This document shows, one piece after another, positions 8,501 through 19,669 of a stretch of 49,875 nt of DNA. Source of the DNA: an uncultured Treponema sp. (GTDB lineage Bacteria > Spirochaetota > Spirochaetia > Treponematales > Treponemataceae); the NCBI GenBank assembly GCA_947174385.1, contig CAMWIU010000002.1, forward strand, positions 1 through 49,875. The letters run 5' to 3'. The position numbers were made by a program, and so were the translations under genes. The notes beneath the pieces are model-generated. The model was not told where the DNA came from and did not search any database. It worked only from the letters and a program-made list of their open reading frames with translations. Positions within the stretch are counted from its first letter, which is position 1; the number at the start of each line of letters is the position of its first letter.

Positions 8501-9114
8501 AGATTATGGAATCGGAATTGGGAATTGCCGGAAAATATTTGGGACAATTCTTCGAATCGCCGGTTTTCCAGTCGCCGAGCCAGGAGCAGATTGCCAAAAA
8601 GCTTGAGGAAGCGGGGCTTTCCAAGGATTGTAAGCAGGTTGTCCGCGACGGACGCACCGGCGAGCCTTTCGTAAATCCGATTTTCGTCGGCGTAATTTAC
8701 TATATGAAACTCCATCACTTGGTTGACGACAAAATGCACGCGCGTTCCACAGGACCTTATTCTTTGGTTACGCAGCAGCCGCTCGGTGGAAAGGCGCAGT
8801 TCGGCGGCCAGCGTCTCGGCGAAATGGAAGTGTGGGCGTTGGAAGCGTATGGCGCGGCGAACACGTTGCAGGAAATGATGACAATCAAATCCGACGACAT
8901 GAACGGCCGTTCCAAAGTTTACGAAGCGATCGTAAAAGGCGAGCCTTCCACGCCGGCGGGAGTTCCCGAATCATTCAACGTTTTGGTGCAGGAATTGCGC
9001 GGCTTGGCTTTGGATTTTACTATTTATGATGCAAAGGGCAAGCAAATTGCGCTCACTGAACGCGACCAAGAATTGATTGACAAGGCGGCTTCTGGATTTG
9101 ATAAGGAAGTGTAA
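5569..9114 (+). CDS. rpoB: RNA polymerase beta subunit
   Basis: An 1181-residue catalytic subunit. Landmarks include the rifampicin region [49 protein letters not shown] and [13 protein letters not shown]. At the E. coli Ser531 equivalent the residue is Asn502 (AAC at 7072-7074), the change linked to natural rifampicin resistance of spirochaetes. The start is supported by the short leader TTTTTTAGGGG and the typical N-terminus. rpoC follows after 131 bp. Confidence 0.98.
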   Translation: MFAKSRTINRKYYGKDIKSSMDVPNLIDIQTSSYEYFLQKEKLDKGEPLENQGLQEAFLSTFPIESANGDMSLEFESYTLDESENKFSELECKQKGLTYSVPLKARINLNFKDTGAILQKDIYMGDIPLMTPRGTFVINGAERVVVSQIHRSPGVIFNHDKGVWASRIIPYRGSWLEFEIDQKKELIFAKIDRKKKILGTIFLRALGFESREEIIDVFYDTEKASVKDNAATREGLVNRILSKAVFVKDSDSGEEKKLFPAGARLHPHDIDDLIANGIKEIQVIKFDSRKNPENKDERNSSLDSEIIINCFEREEIKYAKEGSESDEPTKEEALSTVYSVLLPGEPITVENAEKDLNSMFFTSRRYDLGRVGRYKLNKKFDYNPPKDDTVLTKEDITNTMKFLIKVYIGEEARDDIDHLGNRRIRSVGELMTNQIKTSFARMERIAKERMGAKDNETIKPQDLISSKPIIAAIKEFFGSSQLSQFMDQINPLAELTHKRRLNALGPGGLSRDRAGFEVRDVHYSHYGRMCPIETPEGPNIGLIVSLAIYTRVNEYGFLEAPYRKIEKGKATNKIEYLSAMDEDKYYIGQVSEGMKNDGSFATDMISCRRRGDYTTRSPKDVQYMDVSPRQVISVSAALIPFLEHDDANRALMGCNMQRQAVPLLFPEPPYVGTGMEQKCAYDSGVLVKAARAGEVVKVTSECVSIKPEGAKRGEIDEYPLLKYQRTNNDTCNHQRPTVEVGEKVDAGAVIADGPATFNGELALGRNILVGFVPWNGYNYEDAVLISQRIVKEDMYTSIHIKEFSTEIRETKLGPEKITRDVPNTAEKNLDNLDAEGIIRIGAKVRSGDVLVGKVTPKSEAETTPEFKLLNSIFGEKAKEVRDTSLRVPHGVEGVVIDIQRLKRSEGDDLNPGVDQVVKVMIANKRKLREGDKMAGRHGNKGVVSRILPEEDMPYLEDGTPLDVCLNPLGVPSRMNIGQIMESELGIAGKYLGQFFESPVFQSPSQEQIAKKLEEAGLSKDCKQVVRDGRTGEPFVNPIFVGVIYYMKLHHLVDDKMHARSTGPYSLVTQQPLGGKAQFGGQRLGEMEVWALEAYGAANTLQEMMTIKSDDMNGRSKVYEAIVKGEPSTPAGVPESFNVLVQELRGLALDFTIYDAKGKQIALTERDQELIDKAASGFDKEV

Positions 9115-9174
9115 AGGCACGGCTTTGTCTTTCGGAATGGCCGGATTTTAATTGTTGGATTTTCAGGATGTTTG

Positions 9175-9204
9175 AAACAAGTGGCTGAATATAGTCGCTT
9201 GTTT
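9175..9204 (+). other. Hairpin in rpoB-rpoC spacer
   Basis: A 12-bp stem (9175-9186 with 9193-9204, including G-U pairs) closes a 6-nt loop. It is not followed by a T-run, so it is more likely a processing or stability element than a terminator. Confidence 0.5.
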
Positions 9205-9245
9205 TGAACACAGTTTGCGTTGGAAATTAACGGAGGAAAATATCA

Positions 9246-12200
9246 ATGCGTGATATTCAGGATTTTGACAGCATAAAAATAAAACTCGCGTCGCCCGACG
9301 CTGTTCGCGCGTGGTCTTATGGCGAGGTGAAAAAACCCGAAACGATAAATTATCGCACATTGCGCCCCGAGCGCGAAGGACTTTTTTGCGAGCGCATTTT
9401 CGGCACTACAAAGGAATGGGAATGCTATTGCGGAAAGTTCAAGTCGATTCGGTACAAGGGCATAATCTGCGATCGCTGCGGCGTTGAAGTCACTCATTTC
9501 AAAGTGCGTCGCGAGCGCACAGGTCACATAGAATTGGCCGCGCCTGTGAGCCACATTTGGTATTACAGAAGCGTTCCAAGCCGAATGGGACTTTTGCTTG
9601 ATTTGCAAGTGGCCGCTTTGCGAAGCGTTTTGTATTATGAAAAATACATCGTCATAGATGCGGGCGACACAGATCTCAAAAAAATGGAGCTTCTCAACGA
9701 AGACGAATATCGCGAAGCGCAGGAACGCTACGGCGGCTCGTTTACGGCGGGCATGGGCGCGGAAGCGATAAAGACGCTTTTGGACGGCTTGGATTTGGAC
9801 GCGCTCGCTTCGGAACTCCGCGCTAAAATGATTGAAAAAGGCGCGAAAAGCGACAAGCGTCTTTTGAAGCGAATCGAAATCGTGGAAAATTTCCGCTCGT
9901 CAGGGAACAAGGCCTCATGGATGATTTTGGATGTCGTTCCTGTGATGCCGCCTGAATTGCGCCCGATGGTTCAGTTGGACGGCGGTCGTTTCGCGACGAG
10001 CGACTTGAACGATTTGTATCGCCGCGTAATCAACCGCAACAATCGTCTCAAAAGGCTTTTGCAGCTTTCCGCTCCCGACATCATCATTCGCAACGAAAAA
10101 CGAATGTTGCAGGAAGCCGTGGATTCTTTGTTCGACAATTCAAAGCGCAAGCGAATCGTAAAAGGCGCGTCGAATCGTCCGCTCAAATCCATCAGCGACA
10201 TGATAAGGGGAAAGCAGGGACGTTTCCGCCAAAATCTTCTCGGAAAGCGCGTCGATTATTCTGGACGTTCCGTTATCGTTGTTGGACCTGAATTGAAACT
10301 TTGGCAGTGCGGACTTCCCACGAAAATGGCGCTTGAACTTTTCAAGCCGTTCATTATGAAACGCTTGATGGACAAGGAAGTCGTTTTCAATTTGAAAAAG
10401 GCGAAACTTCTTGTGGAACAGGAAGCTCCCGAAGTTTTCAGCGTTTTGGACGAAGTTGTGAGTGAGCATCCAGTCATGCTGAACCGCGCGCCGACTTTGC
10501 ACCGCTTGGGAATCCAGGCGTTCGAGCCGGTTTTGGTGGAAGGCAAGGCAATCAAATTGCATCCGCTCGCTTGCAAAGCGTTCAACGCGGACTTTGACGG
10601 CGACCAAATGGCAATTCACGTTCCGCTCACTCAGGCAGCGCAAATGGAATGTTGGACATTGATGCTTTCGGCGCGAAACTTGCTCGACCCCGCGAACGGA
10701 AATACAATCGTTTATCCTTCTCAGGACATGGTTTTGGGAATCTACTATATGACTTCCGTCAAGCCCAACGCGCGTGGTACAGGAAAGCGATTTTCTTCCG
10801 CCGATGAAGTGCGAATGGCTGCCGAATGCGGCAACATTGAATGGCAGGCGAGCATCAAAGTTCCCGCTCCAAAAGACGCGCTTGTTGTGGATGCCGCGAA
10901 AGATCCCGACTTCAAAAAAGGCGACTTGATTGAAACTACTGCGGGAATGCTTGCTTTCAACGACGCGATGCCCGACGAAGTGAATTATGTGAACAGGCAA
11001 TATGGCGACAAAGAATTGCGCGCGATGATTGAAAAAGTCTACCATGAGAAAGGTCCGTGGCTCACGATAAAAATGCTCGACGCGATCAAAGCCGTCGGCT
11101 ATCAAAACGCCACGTTCTATGGCGCGACTCTTTCCATGGACGACATTTTGATTCCGCCCGAAAAGAAAGAAATGGTTGCCAAGGCCAATGAGCAAGTTGA
11201 AGGAATTGTGCGCCTTTATTCGGAAGGTCAGCTTACGGAAGACGAACGCTATAATCGCGTAACCGACATTTGGCAGCGCACCAACGAAAGCCTCACAAAA
11301 TTGATGATGGACAATTTGGCGAAAGACAAGGATGGATTCAACACGATCTACATGATGGCAAAATCCGGCGCGCGCGGCTCGCCGAAGCAGATTTCGCAGT
11401 TGGCGGCAATGCGCGGTTTGATGGCAAAGCCGAATGGCGACATCATTGAACTTCCTGTTCGTTCGAATTTCTACGAAGGACTTTCGGTCATCGAATTCTT
11501 CATTTCCACAAACGGTGCGCGAAAAGGTCTTTCCGATACCGCGCTTAAAACCGCCGACGCAGGTTATATGACGCGTCGCCTTGTCGATGTCGCGCAAGAT
11601 GTCGTAATCAACGAAGAAGATTGTGGCACGATAAACGGAATCGACTACGCGGCCATCAAGGACGGCGATGAAATTACCGAGCGGCTTTCCGACCGAATTG
11701 TCGGACATTTTACGATTGAGCGCGTGGTTCACCCGATTACGGGCGAAATTCTTTGCGACGTGAATCAATACATCGATGAAGAGCTTGCCAAAAAAATTGA
11801 AGAAGCCGGCGTTGAAAAAGTGAAACTCCGAACGGTGCTTACTTGCGAATCGAAGCACGGCGTTTGCGTAAAATGCTACGGAAAAAATTTGGCACGAAAC
11901 AAAATCGTCGAAATCGGCGAGGCGGTGGGAATCGTCGCCGCGCAGTCGATTGGTCAGCCTGGAACTCAGCTTACTTTGCGCACGTTCCACGCGGGTGGCG
12001 CGGCTTCGAAAGTTACTCAGGACAATAACATCGTTCTCAAATTCCCCGCGATTATCGGAAACATTGAAGGAAATTCTGTAAAGAAAGACGGAAACGCTTT
12101 GTTTACTCGCAAAGGAAAAATGATTGTTACGCGCATAATCGACCGCGCAGAAATCGAAAAAGGTGCGAAACTTTTGGTCAAAGACGATGCGCGCGTTCTC

Positions 12201-13556
12201 AAGGGAACGGAATTGATTGGCGGCAAGGATTCAAAATTCGTCGCAAAAGAAAATGGTCACATTGTCATCAAAGACAAAATGCTTTATCTTTGCGGCAGCG
12301 ATCAGGCGGTCGAAATCGCGAACGGTTCTGCGATGCAAGTTTTCACGGGACAAATTGTGGAAGCCAATGCCGTAATCGGAACGTTGCTCGATCCATATTC
12401 CGAGCCAATCATCGCGGAGCAGACAGGTTACGTTCATTTTGAAGACATCCAAGCCGGAGTTACGCTGGAAGAAGAAGTGGACCAGCAGACTGGAAACACG
12501 ACGCGAAAAATCAGCTCGCTCCACTTGGACACAAAGCAGCCTCGAGTTTACATTACGGACGAAGCCGGAAACGAATTGGGAAGCTACTTCTTGCCTGCTG
12601 GCGCGGAACTTCCGCCCGAAATTGAGGACAAGCAGCCAATCAAAGAAGGCGACATCATTGCGAAAATGCCCAAGGAAGCCGCGAAGTCCGATGACATCAC
12701 CGGCGGTTTGCCGCGCGTTTCGGAATTGTTCGAAGCCCGCAAGCCTTCTTCACCAAGCGTCTTGAGTCAGATTTCAGGCACGGTGAAATTCAAGGACATC
12801 AAAAAGGGCAAGCGCGTCATCACCGTTGAAGACAAGTATGGCCGAGTTTTCGAGCACCTTGTTCCTATGTCCAAGCGCATGCTTGTTCGCGACGGCGACA
12901 AAATCGAGGCGGGCGAGCCGCTTTGCGATGGACAGCCAAGTCCCCACGACATTCTTGCGATTTTGGGCGAAAACGCGCTTCAAAATTATTTGATGGACGA
13001 AATCCAGCAAGTTTATCGTGCGCAAGGCGTAAGCATCAATGACAAGCACATCGGAATTATCGTGCGCCAAATGTTGCGCAAAGTGGAAATTGTTGCCGTC
13101 GGCGACACGTCTTTCATCTTTGGTCAGCAGGTGAACAAATATCGATTCCACGAAGAAAATGCCCGCGTGATTGCGGATGGCGGACAGCCGGCAATCGGCC
13201 GCCCAATGTTCCAGGGAATTACGAAGGCTTCGCTCAATGTGGATTCGTTTATTTCTGCGGCTTCGTTCCAGGAAACCACGCGCGTTCTCACAAACGCCGC
13301 GATTTCCGGCTCTACGGATTCATTGCATGGAATAAAAGAAAACGTCGCGATTGGTCACATGATTCCTGCGGGAACAGGCATAAAGAATTATCGTGGCGTG
13401 AAAGTCTATGACGACAGCGACATAGATTTGGACTCGCAGATGGAAGAAATTTTGGAACAGCGTCGCATCGAAAAAGAGCTTGAAGCCAAGGAGCAGGAAG
13501 AACGCGAGCGTGAAGCTGCGGCCGCCGCTCTTGAAATGGGCGAAGAGCAAGACTGA
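9246..13556 (+). CDS. rpoC: RNA polymerase beta-prime subunit
   Basis: A 1436-residue subunit. It has the N-terminal zinc site C-Y-C-G-K ... C-D-R-C-G (about 59-80), the active-site metal loop [12 protein letters not shown], the bridge-helix and trigger-loop region, and the second zinc cluster [13 protein letters not shown] (about 868-880). The C-terminus ends in a Glu/Ala/Arg-rich charged tail. Shine-Dalgarno GGAGG is at 9231-9235. Confidence 0.98.
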   Translation: MRDIQDFDSIKIKLASPDAVRAWSYGEVKKPETINYRTLRPEREGLFCERIFGTTKEWECYCGKFKSIRYKGIICDRCGVEVTHFKVRRERTGHIELAAPVSHIWYYRSVPSRMGLLLDLQVAALRSVLYYEKYIVIDAGDTDLKKMELLNEDEYREAQERYGGSFTAGMGAEAIKTLLDGLDLDALASELRAKMIEKGAKSDKRLLKRIEIVENFRSSGNKASWMILDVVPVMPPELRPMVQLDGGRFATSDLNDLYRRVINRNNRLKRLLQLSAPDIIIRNEKRMLQEAVDSLFDNSKRKRIVKGASNRPLKSISDMIRGKQGRFRQNLLGKRVDYSGRSVIVVGPELKLWQCGLPTKMALELFKPFIMKRLMDKEVVFNLKKAKLLVEQEAPEVFSVLDEVVSEHPVMLNRAPTLHRLGIQAFEPVLVEGKAIKLHPLACKAFNADFDGDQMAIHVPLTQAAQMECWTLMLSARNLLDPANGNTIVYPSQDMVLGIYYMTSVKPNARGTGKRFSSADEVRMAAECGNIEWQASIKVPAPKDALVVDAAKDPDFKKGDLIETTAGMLAFNDAMPDEVNYVNRQYGDKELRAMIEKVYHEKGPWLTIKMLDAIKAVGYQNATFYGATLSMDDILIPPEKKEMVAKANEQVEGIVRLYSEGQLTEDERYNRVTDIWQRTNESLTKLMMDNLAKDKDGFNTIYMMAKSGARGSPKQISQLAAMRGLMAKPNGDIIELPVRSNFYEGLSVIEFFISTNGARKGLSDTALKTADAGYMTRRLVDVAQDVVINEEDCGTINGIDYAAIKDGDEITERLSDRIVGHFTIERVVHPITGEILCDVNQYIDEELAKKIEEAGVEKVKLRTVLTCESKHGVCVKCYGKNLARNKIVEIGEAVGIVAAQSIGQPGTQLTLRTFHAGGAASKVTQDNNIVLKFPAIIGNIEGNSVKKDGNALFTRKGKMIVTRIIDRAEIEKGAKLLVKDDARVLKGTELIGGKDSKFVAKENGHIVIKDKMLYLCGSDQAVEIANGSAMQVFTGQIVEANAVIGTLLDPYSEPIIAEQTGYVHFEDIQAGVTLEEEVDQQTGNTTRKISSLHLDTKQPRVYITDEAGNELGSYFLPAGAELPPEIEDKQPIKEGDIIAKMPKEAAKSDDITGGLPRVSELFEARKPSSPSVLSQISGTVKFKDIKKGKRVITVEDKYGRVFEHLVPMSKRMLVRDGDKIEAGEPLCDGQPSPHDILAILGENALQNYLMDEIQQVYRAQGVSINDKHIGIIVRQMLRKVEIVAVGDTSFIFGQQVNKYRFHEENARVIADGGQPAIGRPMFQGITKASLNVDSFISAASFQETTRVLTNAAISGSTDSLHGIKENVAIGHMIPAGTGIKNYRGVKVYDDSDIDLDSQMEEILEQRRIEKELEAKEQEEREREAAAAALEMGEEQD

Positions 13557-13607
13557 TTCGCGCGAAGTGTTTGATATCAATTTTTTCGCTTTTGGTCGGG
13601 AATCCTC

Positions 13608-13642
13608 TTGACTAAAACGCAAAAAATTAGTTAAACTATAAT
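13608..13642 (+). promoter_or_regulatory. Candidate promoter of rpsL-rpsG
   Basis: TTGACT (13608-13613) is followed at 17 bp by TTAAAC (13631-13636) and at 23 bp by a perfect TATAAT (13637-13642). Which -10 is used is unclear. Both would give a leader of roughly 75 nt before rpsL. Confidence 0.45.
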
Positions 13643-13721
13643 GCGCTTTTTGTAAAATGCAAATTGCGCTGGGTTGAAATTCGCCGAGGTGCTGCTCGGT
13701 AAAAATAGGAGTTTTGAAAGA

Positions 13722-14096
13722 ATGCCTACAATAAACCAATTGATTAGACAGAGGCGTAAATCGGTTACGAAAAAGACCAAATCCCCCGCACTTGAGTCTT
13801 GCCCGCAAAAACGTGGCGTTTGTACGCGCGTTATGACCGTTACGCCTAAAAAGCCGAACTCGGCGATGCGAAAAGTTGCCCGTGTTCGCTTGAGCAATGG
13901 AATCGAAGTTACCGCATATATTCCGGGAATCGGACATAACTTGCAGGAACACTCGGTGGTTTTAGTTCGCGGAGGTCGTGTCAAAGACCTTCCTGGTGTG
14001 CGCTATCACATCATCCGCGGAACGAAAGATGCGCTCGGCGTAGAAGACCGAAAGCGCGGTCGTTCAAAATACGGCGCGAAAAAGCCGAAGGCATAA
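13722..14096 (+). CDS. rpsL: 30S ribosomal protein uS12
   Basis: A 124-residue decoding-centre protein. The start at 13722 (MPTINQL) is chosen because TAGGAG lies at 13706-13711 and the length matches the family; an upstream in-frame ATG at 13674 would add 16 unrelated residues. P-K-K-P-N-S-A keeps the lysine whose change gives streptomycin resistance, as does the later K-D-L-P-G-V-R-Y-H. Confidence 0.96.
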   Translation: MPTINQLIRQRRKSVTKKTKSPALESCPQKRGVCTRVMTVTPKKPNSAMRKVARVRLSNGIEVTAYIPGIGHNLQEHSVVLVRGGRVKDLPGVRYHIIRGTKDALGVEDRKRGRSKYGAKKPKA

Positions 14097-14108
14097 TGGA
14101 GGATTAAA

Positions 14109-14579
14109 ATGGGAAGACACAAGAAATCAGTCAACCGCCCGATTGTGCCGGACGCGAAATACAACAGCAAGACGGTTTCGAAATTCGTGACGAGAATGAT
14201 GCTTGACGGCAAAAAAAGCATTTGCACGACAATCATCTACGACGCGATGGATCGTCTCAAGAAAAAGACGGACAAAGATCCGCTCGAAGTTTTCTTGAAG
14301 GCCTTGGACAACGTGAAGCCGCAGGTGGAAGTAAAATCCCGCCGCGTCGGTGGCGCGACATACCAAGTTCCGGTGGAAATCCGCGATTCTCGCAAAGAAG
14401 CGTTGGCGATGCGCTGGATTATCGATGCCGCCCGCAAGCGCAACGGACACGGAATGGCCGACACGCTCAGCGCGGAATTGATGGACGCATACAACAATAC
14501 CGGCACTGCATACAAGAAAAAGGAAGACACCCACAAGATGGCCGAGGCGAACAAAGCCTTCGCGCACTATCGTTGGTAG
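14109..14579 (+). CDS. rpsG: 30S ribosomal protein uS7
   Basis: A 156-residue primary 16S rRNA-binding protein of the head, starting [15 protein letters not shown], with the family motif [18 protein letters not shown] (about 74-91). Shine-Dalgarno GGAGG at 14099-14103. A strong terminator follows, and fusA, normally next, is not present. Confidence 0.97.
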   Translation: MGRHKKSVNRPIVPDAKYNSKTVSKFVTRMMLDGKKSICTTIIYDAMDRLKKKTDKDPLEVFLKALDNVKPQVEVKSRRVGGATYQVPVEIRDSRKEALAMRWIIDAARKRNGHGMADTLSAELMDAYNNTGTAYKKKEDTHKMAEANKAFAHYRW

Positions 14580-14592
14580 TCTTCAATTCACA

Positions 14593-14622
14593 AAAAAAAC
14601 CGCCGAAAGGCGGTTTTTTTTA
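14593..14622 (+). terminator. Rho-independent terminator after rpsG
   Basis: A stem of A7-CCGCC with GGCGG-T7 closes a GAAA tetraloop (14605-14608) and runs into T-rich DNA. It separates the rpsL-rpsG unit from the tuf-S10 unit. Confidence 0.9.
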
Positions 14623-14711
14623 TTTTATGAACCGCGTGACAATTCGTATAATAAGTGCGCAAACCGCGCGAAAAAAAAATCAACGAATTTCATTTTTTTT
14701 CAAATTTGCTA

Positions 14712-14740
14712 TTGACCCAATTTGCGAATTGCGCTATACT
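14712..14740 (+). promoter_or_regulatory. Sigma-70 promoter of the tuf-S10 unit
   Basis: TTGACC (14712-14717), 17-bp spacer, TATACT (14735-14740). The predicted start near 14747 gives a leader of about 430 nt before tuf. A second TATAAT at 14647-14652 lacks a usable -35. Confidence 0.8.
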
Positions 14741-14814
14741 TTTCAAACCTATCTTTGCAAGGTAGGCGGTTCTTTGAGAGTCAGGCTGAATTTTTCAGGC
14801 GGAATCGTAAAGCT

Positions 14815-14847
14815 ATTAAAAAAGTTTGCACGCAAACTTTTTTAATT
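14815..14847 (+). terminator. Terminator-like hairpin in tuf leader (possible attenuator)
   Basis: A perfect stem of at least 14 bp (14815-14828 with 14833-14846) closes CACG. The 3' arm contains T6 and is followed by AATTT. It lies about 70-100 nt into the transcript, where it could attenuate the tuf-S10 operon or end a short RNA. Confidence 0.6.
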
Positions 14848-15180
14848 TCAGATTCTCGCGGCTCAAGAATGAAATGCGTCGTTGTCAATGGCGCAAGGAA
14901 AATGCATCTTGAGTTTCTGTTGTGGCGAAATGCCATAGGCTCTTGGTGCCAAACCAGTTGTCAAGCGATGCTTTGACGGTGATGGTGGTGTCGGCCAAAT
15001 CGTTCCGAAATGATGGAGCGTTCAAACCTTTCCATTCTCACAGTCATTCACCGCAATAAAAAGATGTGTATGCGAATTCGGGCGTTTTCTTTGAAAAGGC
15101 GCGGATTCTGGCTTAAAGTGCAGCACACAAAATATTTTTTTAATGTCAGCATTTTGGATGATGCCGACAAGGAGAAAAAC

Positions 15181-16371
15181 ATGGCAAAGGAGAAGTTCGA
15201 AAGAACCAAACCTCACATGAACGTTGGTACTATTGGTCACGTAGACCATGGTAAGACAACTTTGTCAGCGGCTATCACTATGTACTGCGCAAAAAAGTAT
15301 GGTGATAAAGCTCTCAAGTACGATGAAATCGACAACGCCCCGGAGGAGAAAGAGCGCGGTATTACGATCAATACTCGCCACCTCGAGTATCAGTCTGAAA
15401 AGCGCCACTACGCGCACATCGACTGCCCCGGTCATGCCGACTACATCAAGAACATGATTACCGGCGCGGCTCAGATGGACGGCGCGATTCTCGTTATCGC
15501 GGCTACTGATGGTCCGATGGCTCAGACAAAAGAGCACCTTTTGCTTGCTCGCCAGGTTGGTGTTCCGAAGATCGTTGTTTTCCTCAACAAAGTTGACCAG
15601 CTCGATGGCGATATGGAAATGCTCGAGCTCGTCGAAAGCGACGTTCAGGATCTTTTGCAGAAGTACGGCTATCAGGCCGAAACTCCGATTATCAAGGGCT
15701 CTGCGTTCAAGGCTTTGAACGAAGACAGCGACCCTGCCAATACAAAGTGCATCGAAGAATTGCTCGTTGCTATGGACAACTGGTTCGACGATCCTGTCCG
15801 CGACGAAGCCAAGCCGTTCTTGATGCCGATCGAAGACATCTTTACGATTTCAGGACGCGGAACTGTCGTTACTGGTCGTATCGAGCGCGGCGTCGTGAAC
15901 ATGGGCGACAGCGTTGAAATCGTTGGAATCCGCCCCACGGCTAGCACAACTGTAACTGGCATCGAAATGTTCCAGAAGACTTTGGATCAGGGAATTCCTG
16001 GCGACAACGTCGGTATTCTTCTCCGCGGTATCGACAAAAAAGATGTCGTTCGTGGACAGGTTTTGGCCGCGCCGAAGTCAATCAATCCTCACACAAAGTT
16101 CGAGGCGCAGATTTACGTTCTTACCGAAGCCGAAGGCGGACGCCACAGCCCGTTCTTCACGGGATATCGCCCTCAGTTCTATTTCCGCACGACGGACATC
16201 ACCGGAACTGTTGAATTGGAAGCGGGCGTTGACATGGTAAAACCCGGCGACAACGTTAAGATTGTCGGCGAGCTTATCCACCCGATTGCTATGGACGAAG
16301 GACTTAAACTTGCTATTCGCGAAGGCGGACGCACAATCGCTTCTGGCCAGGTTGTAAAGATTATAGCTTAG
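15181..16371 (+). CDS. tuf: Elongation factor Tu
   Basis: A 396-residue GTPase that delivers aminoacyl-tRNA to the ribosome. The G motifs G-H-V-D-H-G-K-T (18-25), D-C-P-G-H and N-K-V-D are present, followed by the two beta-barrel domains. The ATG at 15181 is chosen for its AAGGAG site at 15169-15174 and the standard [12 protein letters not shown] start. Codon use shifts toward preferred C-ending codons, as expected for high expression. It heads the S10 series in place of the usual fusA-tuf pair. Confidence 0.98.
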   Translation: MAKEKFERTKPHMNVGTIGHVDHGKTTLSAAITMYCAKKYGDKALKYDEIDNAPEEKERGITINTRHLEYQSEKRHYAHIDCPGHADYIKNMITGAAQMDGAILVIAATDGPMAQTKEHLLLARQVGVPKIVVFLNKVDQLDGDMEMLELVESDVQDLLQKYGYQAETPIIKGSAFKALNEDSDPANTKCIEELLVAMDNWFDDPVRDEAKPFLMPIEDIFTISGRGTVVTGRIERGVVNMGDSVEIVGIRPTASTTVTGIEMFQKTLDQGIPGDNVGILLRGIDKKDVVRGQVLAAPKSINPHTKFEAQIYVLTEAEGGRHSPFFTGYRPQFYFRTTDITGTVELEAGVDMVKPGDNVKIVGELIHPIAMDEGLKLAIREGGRTIASGQVVKIIA

Positions 16372-16431
16372 GAATGATATCCGGGTCGAGGCCGTTTTCG
16401 GCTTCGGCTTGGATTGTTTTGGAGGAATTCA

Positions 16432-16740
16432 ATGGCCAACGGTAAGATTCGAGTCAAGCTTCGCGCGTTTGATGTGGAGTTGATCGATCAAAGTGCTAAA
16501 GCCATCGTGCAGACGGTGCAAAAGGCGGGAGCAAAGGTCGCAGGACCGATTCCGCTTCCTACAAGAATCAATAAGGTAACGGTGCTTCGTTCGCCACACG
16601 TCAACAAAAAGTCGCGCGAGCAATTCGAAATGCGCACGCATAAGCGTCTTATTGACATCTTGGATCCTTCTTCGGACGTAATGGATTCATTGATGAAACT
16701 TGAGCTTCCTGCCGGTGTTGATGTAGAAATTAAGCAATAA
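16432..16740 (+). CDS. rpsJ: 30S ribosomal protein uS10
   Basis: A 102-residue head protein that is also the NusE antitermination factor. It starts [14 protein letters not shown] with TTGGAGG at 16419-16425; a TTG further upstream would add six residues and is less likely. The family motif T-H-K-R-L-I-D-I-L is present. It follows tuf by 60 bp and begins the S10 operon. Confidence 0.96.
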   Translation: MANGKIRVKLRAFDVELIDQSAKAIVQTVQKAGAKVAGPIPLPTRINKVTVLRSPHVNKKSREQFEMRTHKRLIDILDPSSDVMDSLMKLELPAGVDVEIKQ

Positions 16741-16826
16741 TCTTCGGATTTTGCGGCGGCTTCGGCTGCGAATAATCGGGTACGGTCCCCTTGGATCTGG
16801 GATGACGGCCTAGAGGAGTTTTTCAG

Positions 16827-17447
16827 ATGAAAGGTCTGATTGGAAAAAAATTGGGCATGACCCAGGTTTTCGACGAAAGCGGCAATTTGACACCAGTTAC
16901 CGTGATCCAGGTCGAGCCTAATACGGTCGTCGCCACAAGGACAAAAGAAAACAATGGCTACGAAGCCGTTGTTTTGGGCGTGGGCGAATTGAAGCCCAAC
17001 AAAGTTACAAAGCCCTATGCCGGACAGTTTTCAGAAGGCATTACCCCGAAAAGGACTTTGAAGGAATTCCGCGATTTTGACGGCGAAGTGAAAATTGGCG
17101 ACCAGTTCGGCGTGGAACTTTTCGACAAAACACGCTTTTTGGACGTTACCGCCAATTCAAAGGGAAAGGGCTTTCAGGGCGTAATGAAAAGATGGGGCTT
17201 TCACGGAGGACGCAAGACTCACGGTTCTAAATTCCATCGCGAGCCGGGCGGCACTGGACAGTGTACCACCCCTGGACACACCTTTAAGAACACAAAGTTG
17301 CCTGGACGAATGGGCAATGTCCGTGTTACGGTGCAGAATCTTCGGATTGTGAAAATCGATCCCGAATTGAAGGTAATTCTCGTTCGCGGGGCAGTTCCCG
17401 GAACTCGCAACAGCACGCTGATCGTCAAGTCCGCGGTGAAAAAATAA
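16827..17447 (+). CDS. rplC: 50S ribosomal protein uL3
   Basis: A 206-residue early-assembly protein near the peptidyl-transferase centre. It starts [15 protein letters not shown] and has the loop [11 protein letters not shown] and the [10 protein letters not shown] segment. AGAGGAG lies at 16812-16818. The 86-bp spacer after rpsJ is G/C-rich with short repeats. Confidence 0.97.
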   Translation: MKGLIGKKLGMTQVFDESGNLTPVTVIQVEPNTVVATRTKENNGYEAVVLGVGELKPNKVTKPYAGQFSEGITPKRTLKEFRDFDGEVKIGDQFGVELFDKTRFLDVTANSKGKGFQGVMKRWGFHGGRKTHGSKFHREPGGTGQCTTPGHTFKNTKLPGRMGNVRVTVQNLRIVKIDPELKVILVRGAVPGTRNSTLIVKSAVKK

Positions 17448-17462
17448 CGGCAGGAGAAGACA

Positions 17463-18149
17463 ATGGAAAAGAAAGTCTATTCAGTCGATGGAAAAGAGCT
17501 GCGTACGATCAATTTGGACGACAACGTATTCGGCCTTCCGTTGAACGAAGATGTCATTTACTATGCCATCACAAACGAATTGGCAAATAAACGTGTTGGA
17601 ACGGCTTGCACGAAAACCCGCGCGGAAGTGCACGGCTCCAACAAAAAGCCCTACAAGCAAAAGGGCACGGGAAACGCTCGCCGTGGTGACAAAAAGTCTC
17701 CGATTACGGTTGGTGGCGGTACGATTTTCGGACCGAAGCCCCGCGATTATAGCTATGCGATTCCCAAAAAGGAAAAACGCCTTGCGATGAAGACGATTTT
17801 GAGCATGCAGGCGCAGAGCGACAGGCTCGTTGTCATCGAAGATTTTACGGTGCAGAGCGGCAAAACCAAGGATTTGGTGAAAATCCTCAATAATTTTGCC
17901 AAAGACACCCGCACCGTGGTGATTTTGAACGACATCGTTGACGAAGCAAACGTCGCCGAAGCCGAAAAGGACATTCGCGCGAACAATGCTTTGCTCAGGC
18001 GGGCGGGCGGCAACATTCCGACGCTCACGTTCCTTTCGTACAAGTGTCTTCGTGCCCACGACTTGTTCTACGGACGCAAAATCATCTTGTTGGAAGGCGC
18101 GGCCAAAAATCTGAGCGGCTTTTATGCGGCTCAAAGGGGGGCTAAATAA
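17463..18149 (+). CDS. rplD: 50S ribosomal protein uL4
   Basis: A 228-residue exit-tunnel protein, with its extended loop around G-S-N-K-K-P-Y-K-Q-K-G-T-G-N-A-R-R-G-D (about 58-76). In E. coli L4 also represses the S10 operon. A G6 run (18136-18141) lies just before the stop. Its TAA overlaps the rplW ATG by one base. Confidence 0.96.
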   Translation: MEKKVYSVDGKELRTINLDDNVFGLPLNEDVIYYAITNELANKRVGTACTKTRAEVHGSNKKPYKQKGTGNARRGDKKSPITVGGGTIFGPKPRDYSYAIPKKEKRLAMKTILSMQAQSDRLVVIEDFTVQSGKTKDLVKILNNFAKDTRTVVILNDIVDEANVAEAEKDIRANNALLRRAGGNIPTLTFLSYKCLRAHDLFYGRKIILLEGAAKNLSGFYAAQRGAK

Positions 18150-18430
18150 TGATTGACTTCAACGACATTCTTATTGAGCCTGTCGTTTCTGAAAAGGCGA
18201 CGATGTTGCGCGAGCAGAACAAATATGTTTTTGTCGTGCGCCCGGATGCCACGAAAATTCAGATAAAAGAAGCGGTGAGAAAACTTTTCAATGTAAAAGT
18301 TTTGTCCTGCACGACTATGAATGTGGTCGGAAAGAAAAAGCGCGTGCGCGCCACTTCCGGAACCACTGCTGGTTACAAAAAAGCCATTGTGCGTTTGGCG
18401 CAAGGCGAAACGATAGGCTTGTTCCAATAG
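18149..18430 (+). CDS. rplW: 50S ribosomal protein uL23
   Basis: A 93-residue protein at the tunnel exit that docks trigger factor and SRP. It has I-E-P-V-V-S-E-K-A-T near the start and V-R-P-D-A-T-K-I-Q-I-K-E-A-V. The start codon overlaps the rplD stop (TAATG), so translation is probably coupled. A 103-bp spacer to rplB shows nothing certain. Confidence 0.95.
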   Translation: MIDFNDILIEPVVSEKATMLREQNKYVFVVRPDATKIQIKEAVRKLFNVKVLSCTTMNVVGKKKRVRATSGTTAGYKKAIVRLAQGETIGLFQ

Positions 18431-18533
18431 GACAAGTTACAAAGCCGAAAAAATGGCTTGAGTTTGCTTCGAAAATCGGCGTTTCGCGTCTTTTTGGCGC
18501 GCCGCCGAAAATGAAGTCTTATGGGAGAAAAAG

Positions 18534-19358
18534 ATGGCTCTAAAAGTTTTTAAGCCAATTACACCTGGTACACGCGGACGTGTTGACCTGCGCCGGGATG
18601 AACTGACATGCGACAAACCCGAAAAAAAATTGGTGTCAGGAAAAAAATCCAACGCAGGACGCGGAGCCGGCGGACGCATTGCGGTGCGTCACAAGGGCGG
18701 CGGTCACAAGCGCAGATACCGTGAGATTGATTTCAAGCGCAACAAGCACGGAATTCCTGGAACTGTTCATTCTATTGAATACGATCCGAATCGCAGTGCG
18801 AACATTGCTTTGATTTATTATGCAGATGGCGACAAACGCTACATCATCGCGCCGAAAGGTCTCACCGTCGGAATGAAAATCATGGCTGGCGAAAACGCCG
18901 CGCCGACGGTCGGAAATGCCTTGCCGCTTGCCGCGATTCCAGTCGGATTTACGGTGCACAACATTGAATTGACGATTGGCCGCGGCGGACAGCTTGCCCG
19001 CAGTGCCGGAGCGAGCGCGCTCATTTCCGCGAAAGAAGGCGATTATGTCACGATTAAGCTTCCTTCGAGCGAAATTCGCCGCGTTCATGCGAAATGCTAT
19101 GCCACAATCGGCGTGGTCGGCAACGAAGATCACATGAACGTTCAGCTTGGAAAAGCCGGCCACAAACGCTGGATGGGCATCCGTCCGACTGTTCGCGGTA
19201 TGGCGATGAACCCGGTCGATCACCCGCTTGGTGGTGGTGAAGGCGCTGGTAAGGGACGCAATCCGGTTACTCCATGGGGTCAGCCTTGTCGAGGTTACAA
19301 AACCCGCAACAAGCGCAAGACATCGAGCAGATTTATCATTTCGCGTCGAAAGAAGTAG
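18534..19358 (+). CDS. rplB: 50S ribosomal protein uL2
   Basis: A 274-residue protein essential for subunit joining and peptidyl transfer. Signatures: [20 protein letters not shown] (about 41-60) and the C-terminal [13 protein letters not shown], which contains the conserved peptidyl-transferase His. Confidence 0.98.
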   Translation: MALKVFKPITPGTRGRVDLRRDELTCDKPEKKLVSGKKSNAGRGAGGRIAVRHKGGGHKRRYREIDFKRNKHGIPGTVHSIEYDPNRSANIALIYYADGDKRYIIAPKGLTVGMKIMAGENAAPTVGNALPLAAIPVGFTVHNIELTIGRGGQLARSAGASALISAKEGDYVTIKLPSSEIRRVHAKCYATIGVVGNEDHMNVQLGKAGHKRWMGIRPTVRGMAMNPVDHPLGGGEGAGKGRNPVTPWGQPCRGYKTRNKRKTSSRFIISRRKK

Positions 19359-19372
19359 CGTAGGAGATAATT

Positions 19373-19660
19373 GTGTCAAGATCTGTTAAAAAAGGGCCTT
19401 TCGTCGAAAAGTCGCTCTATAAAAAAGTAATTGAGTTGAATAAATCGGGAACGAACGAGAAAAAGCTCATCAAGACTTATTCTCGCTGTTCTACGATTAT
19501 TCCTGAAATGGTCGGAACGACTATTTCTGTTCACAACGGCAAGTCATGGATTCCGGTTTATGTTACGGAAAACCTTGTTGGCCACAAGTTGGGCGAATTC
19601 GCTCCCACTCGTGTGTTCCGAGGACATGGCGGCACAGACAAAACTGCTGCTAAAAAATAG
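19373..19660 (+). CDS. rpsS: 30S ribosomal protein uS19
   Basis: A 95-residue head protein, starting at GTG 19373 with TAGGAG at 19361-19366. It has [10 protein letters not shown] at the N-terminus and the signature [11 protein letters not shown] near residue 70. It lies 14 bp after rplB. Confidence 0.96.
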   Translation: MSRSVKKGPFVEKSLYKKVIELNKSGTNEKKLIKTYSRCSTIIPEMVGTTISVHNGKSWIPVYVTENLVGHKLGEFAPTRVFRGHGGTDKTAAKK

Positions 19661-19669
19661 GTGGATATT

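Larger units (their letters stand above)
14580..15180 (+). promoter_or_regulatory. 601-bp non-coding region upstream of tuf
   Basis: It holds the rpsG terminator, a consensus promoter at 14712-14740, a terminator-like hairpin at 14815-14847, then about 330 bp of leader with short hairpins (TGGC/GCCA near 14931, CTCAAGA/TCTTGAG spanning 14862-14914) up to the tuf Shine-Dalgarno AAGGAG at 15169-15174. A frame open from 15010 into tuf adds 57 residues unlike EF-Tu and is rejected. I recognise no known riboswitch class. Confidence 0.6.

Noticed and set aside
10140-11990. 616-codon minus-strand frame opposite rpoC
   Set aside because: Antisense shadow of rpoC with no protein features.
14647-14652. 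TATAAT just after the rpsG terminator
   Set aside because: No acceptable -35 at 16-18 bp; the 14712-14740 promoter is much better.
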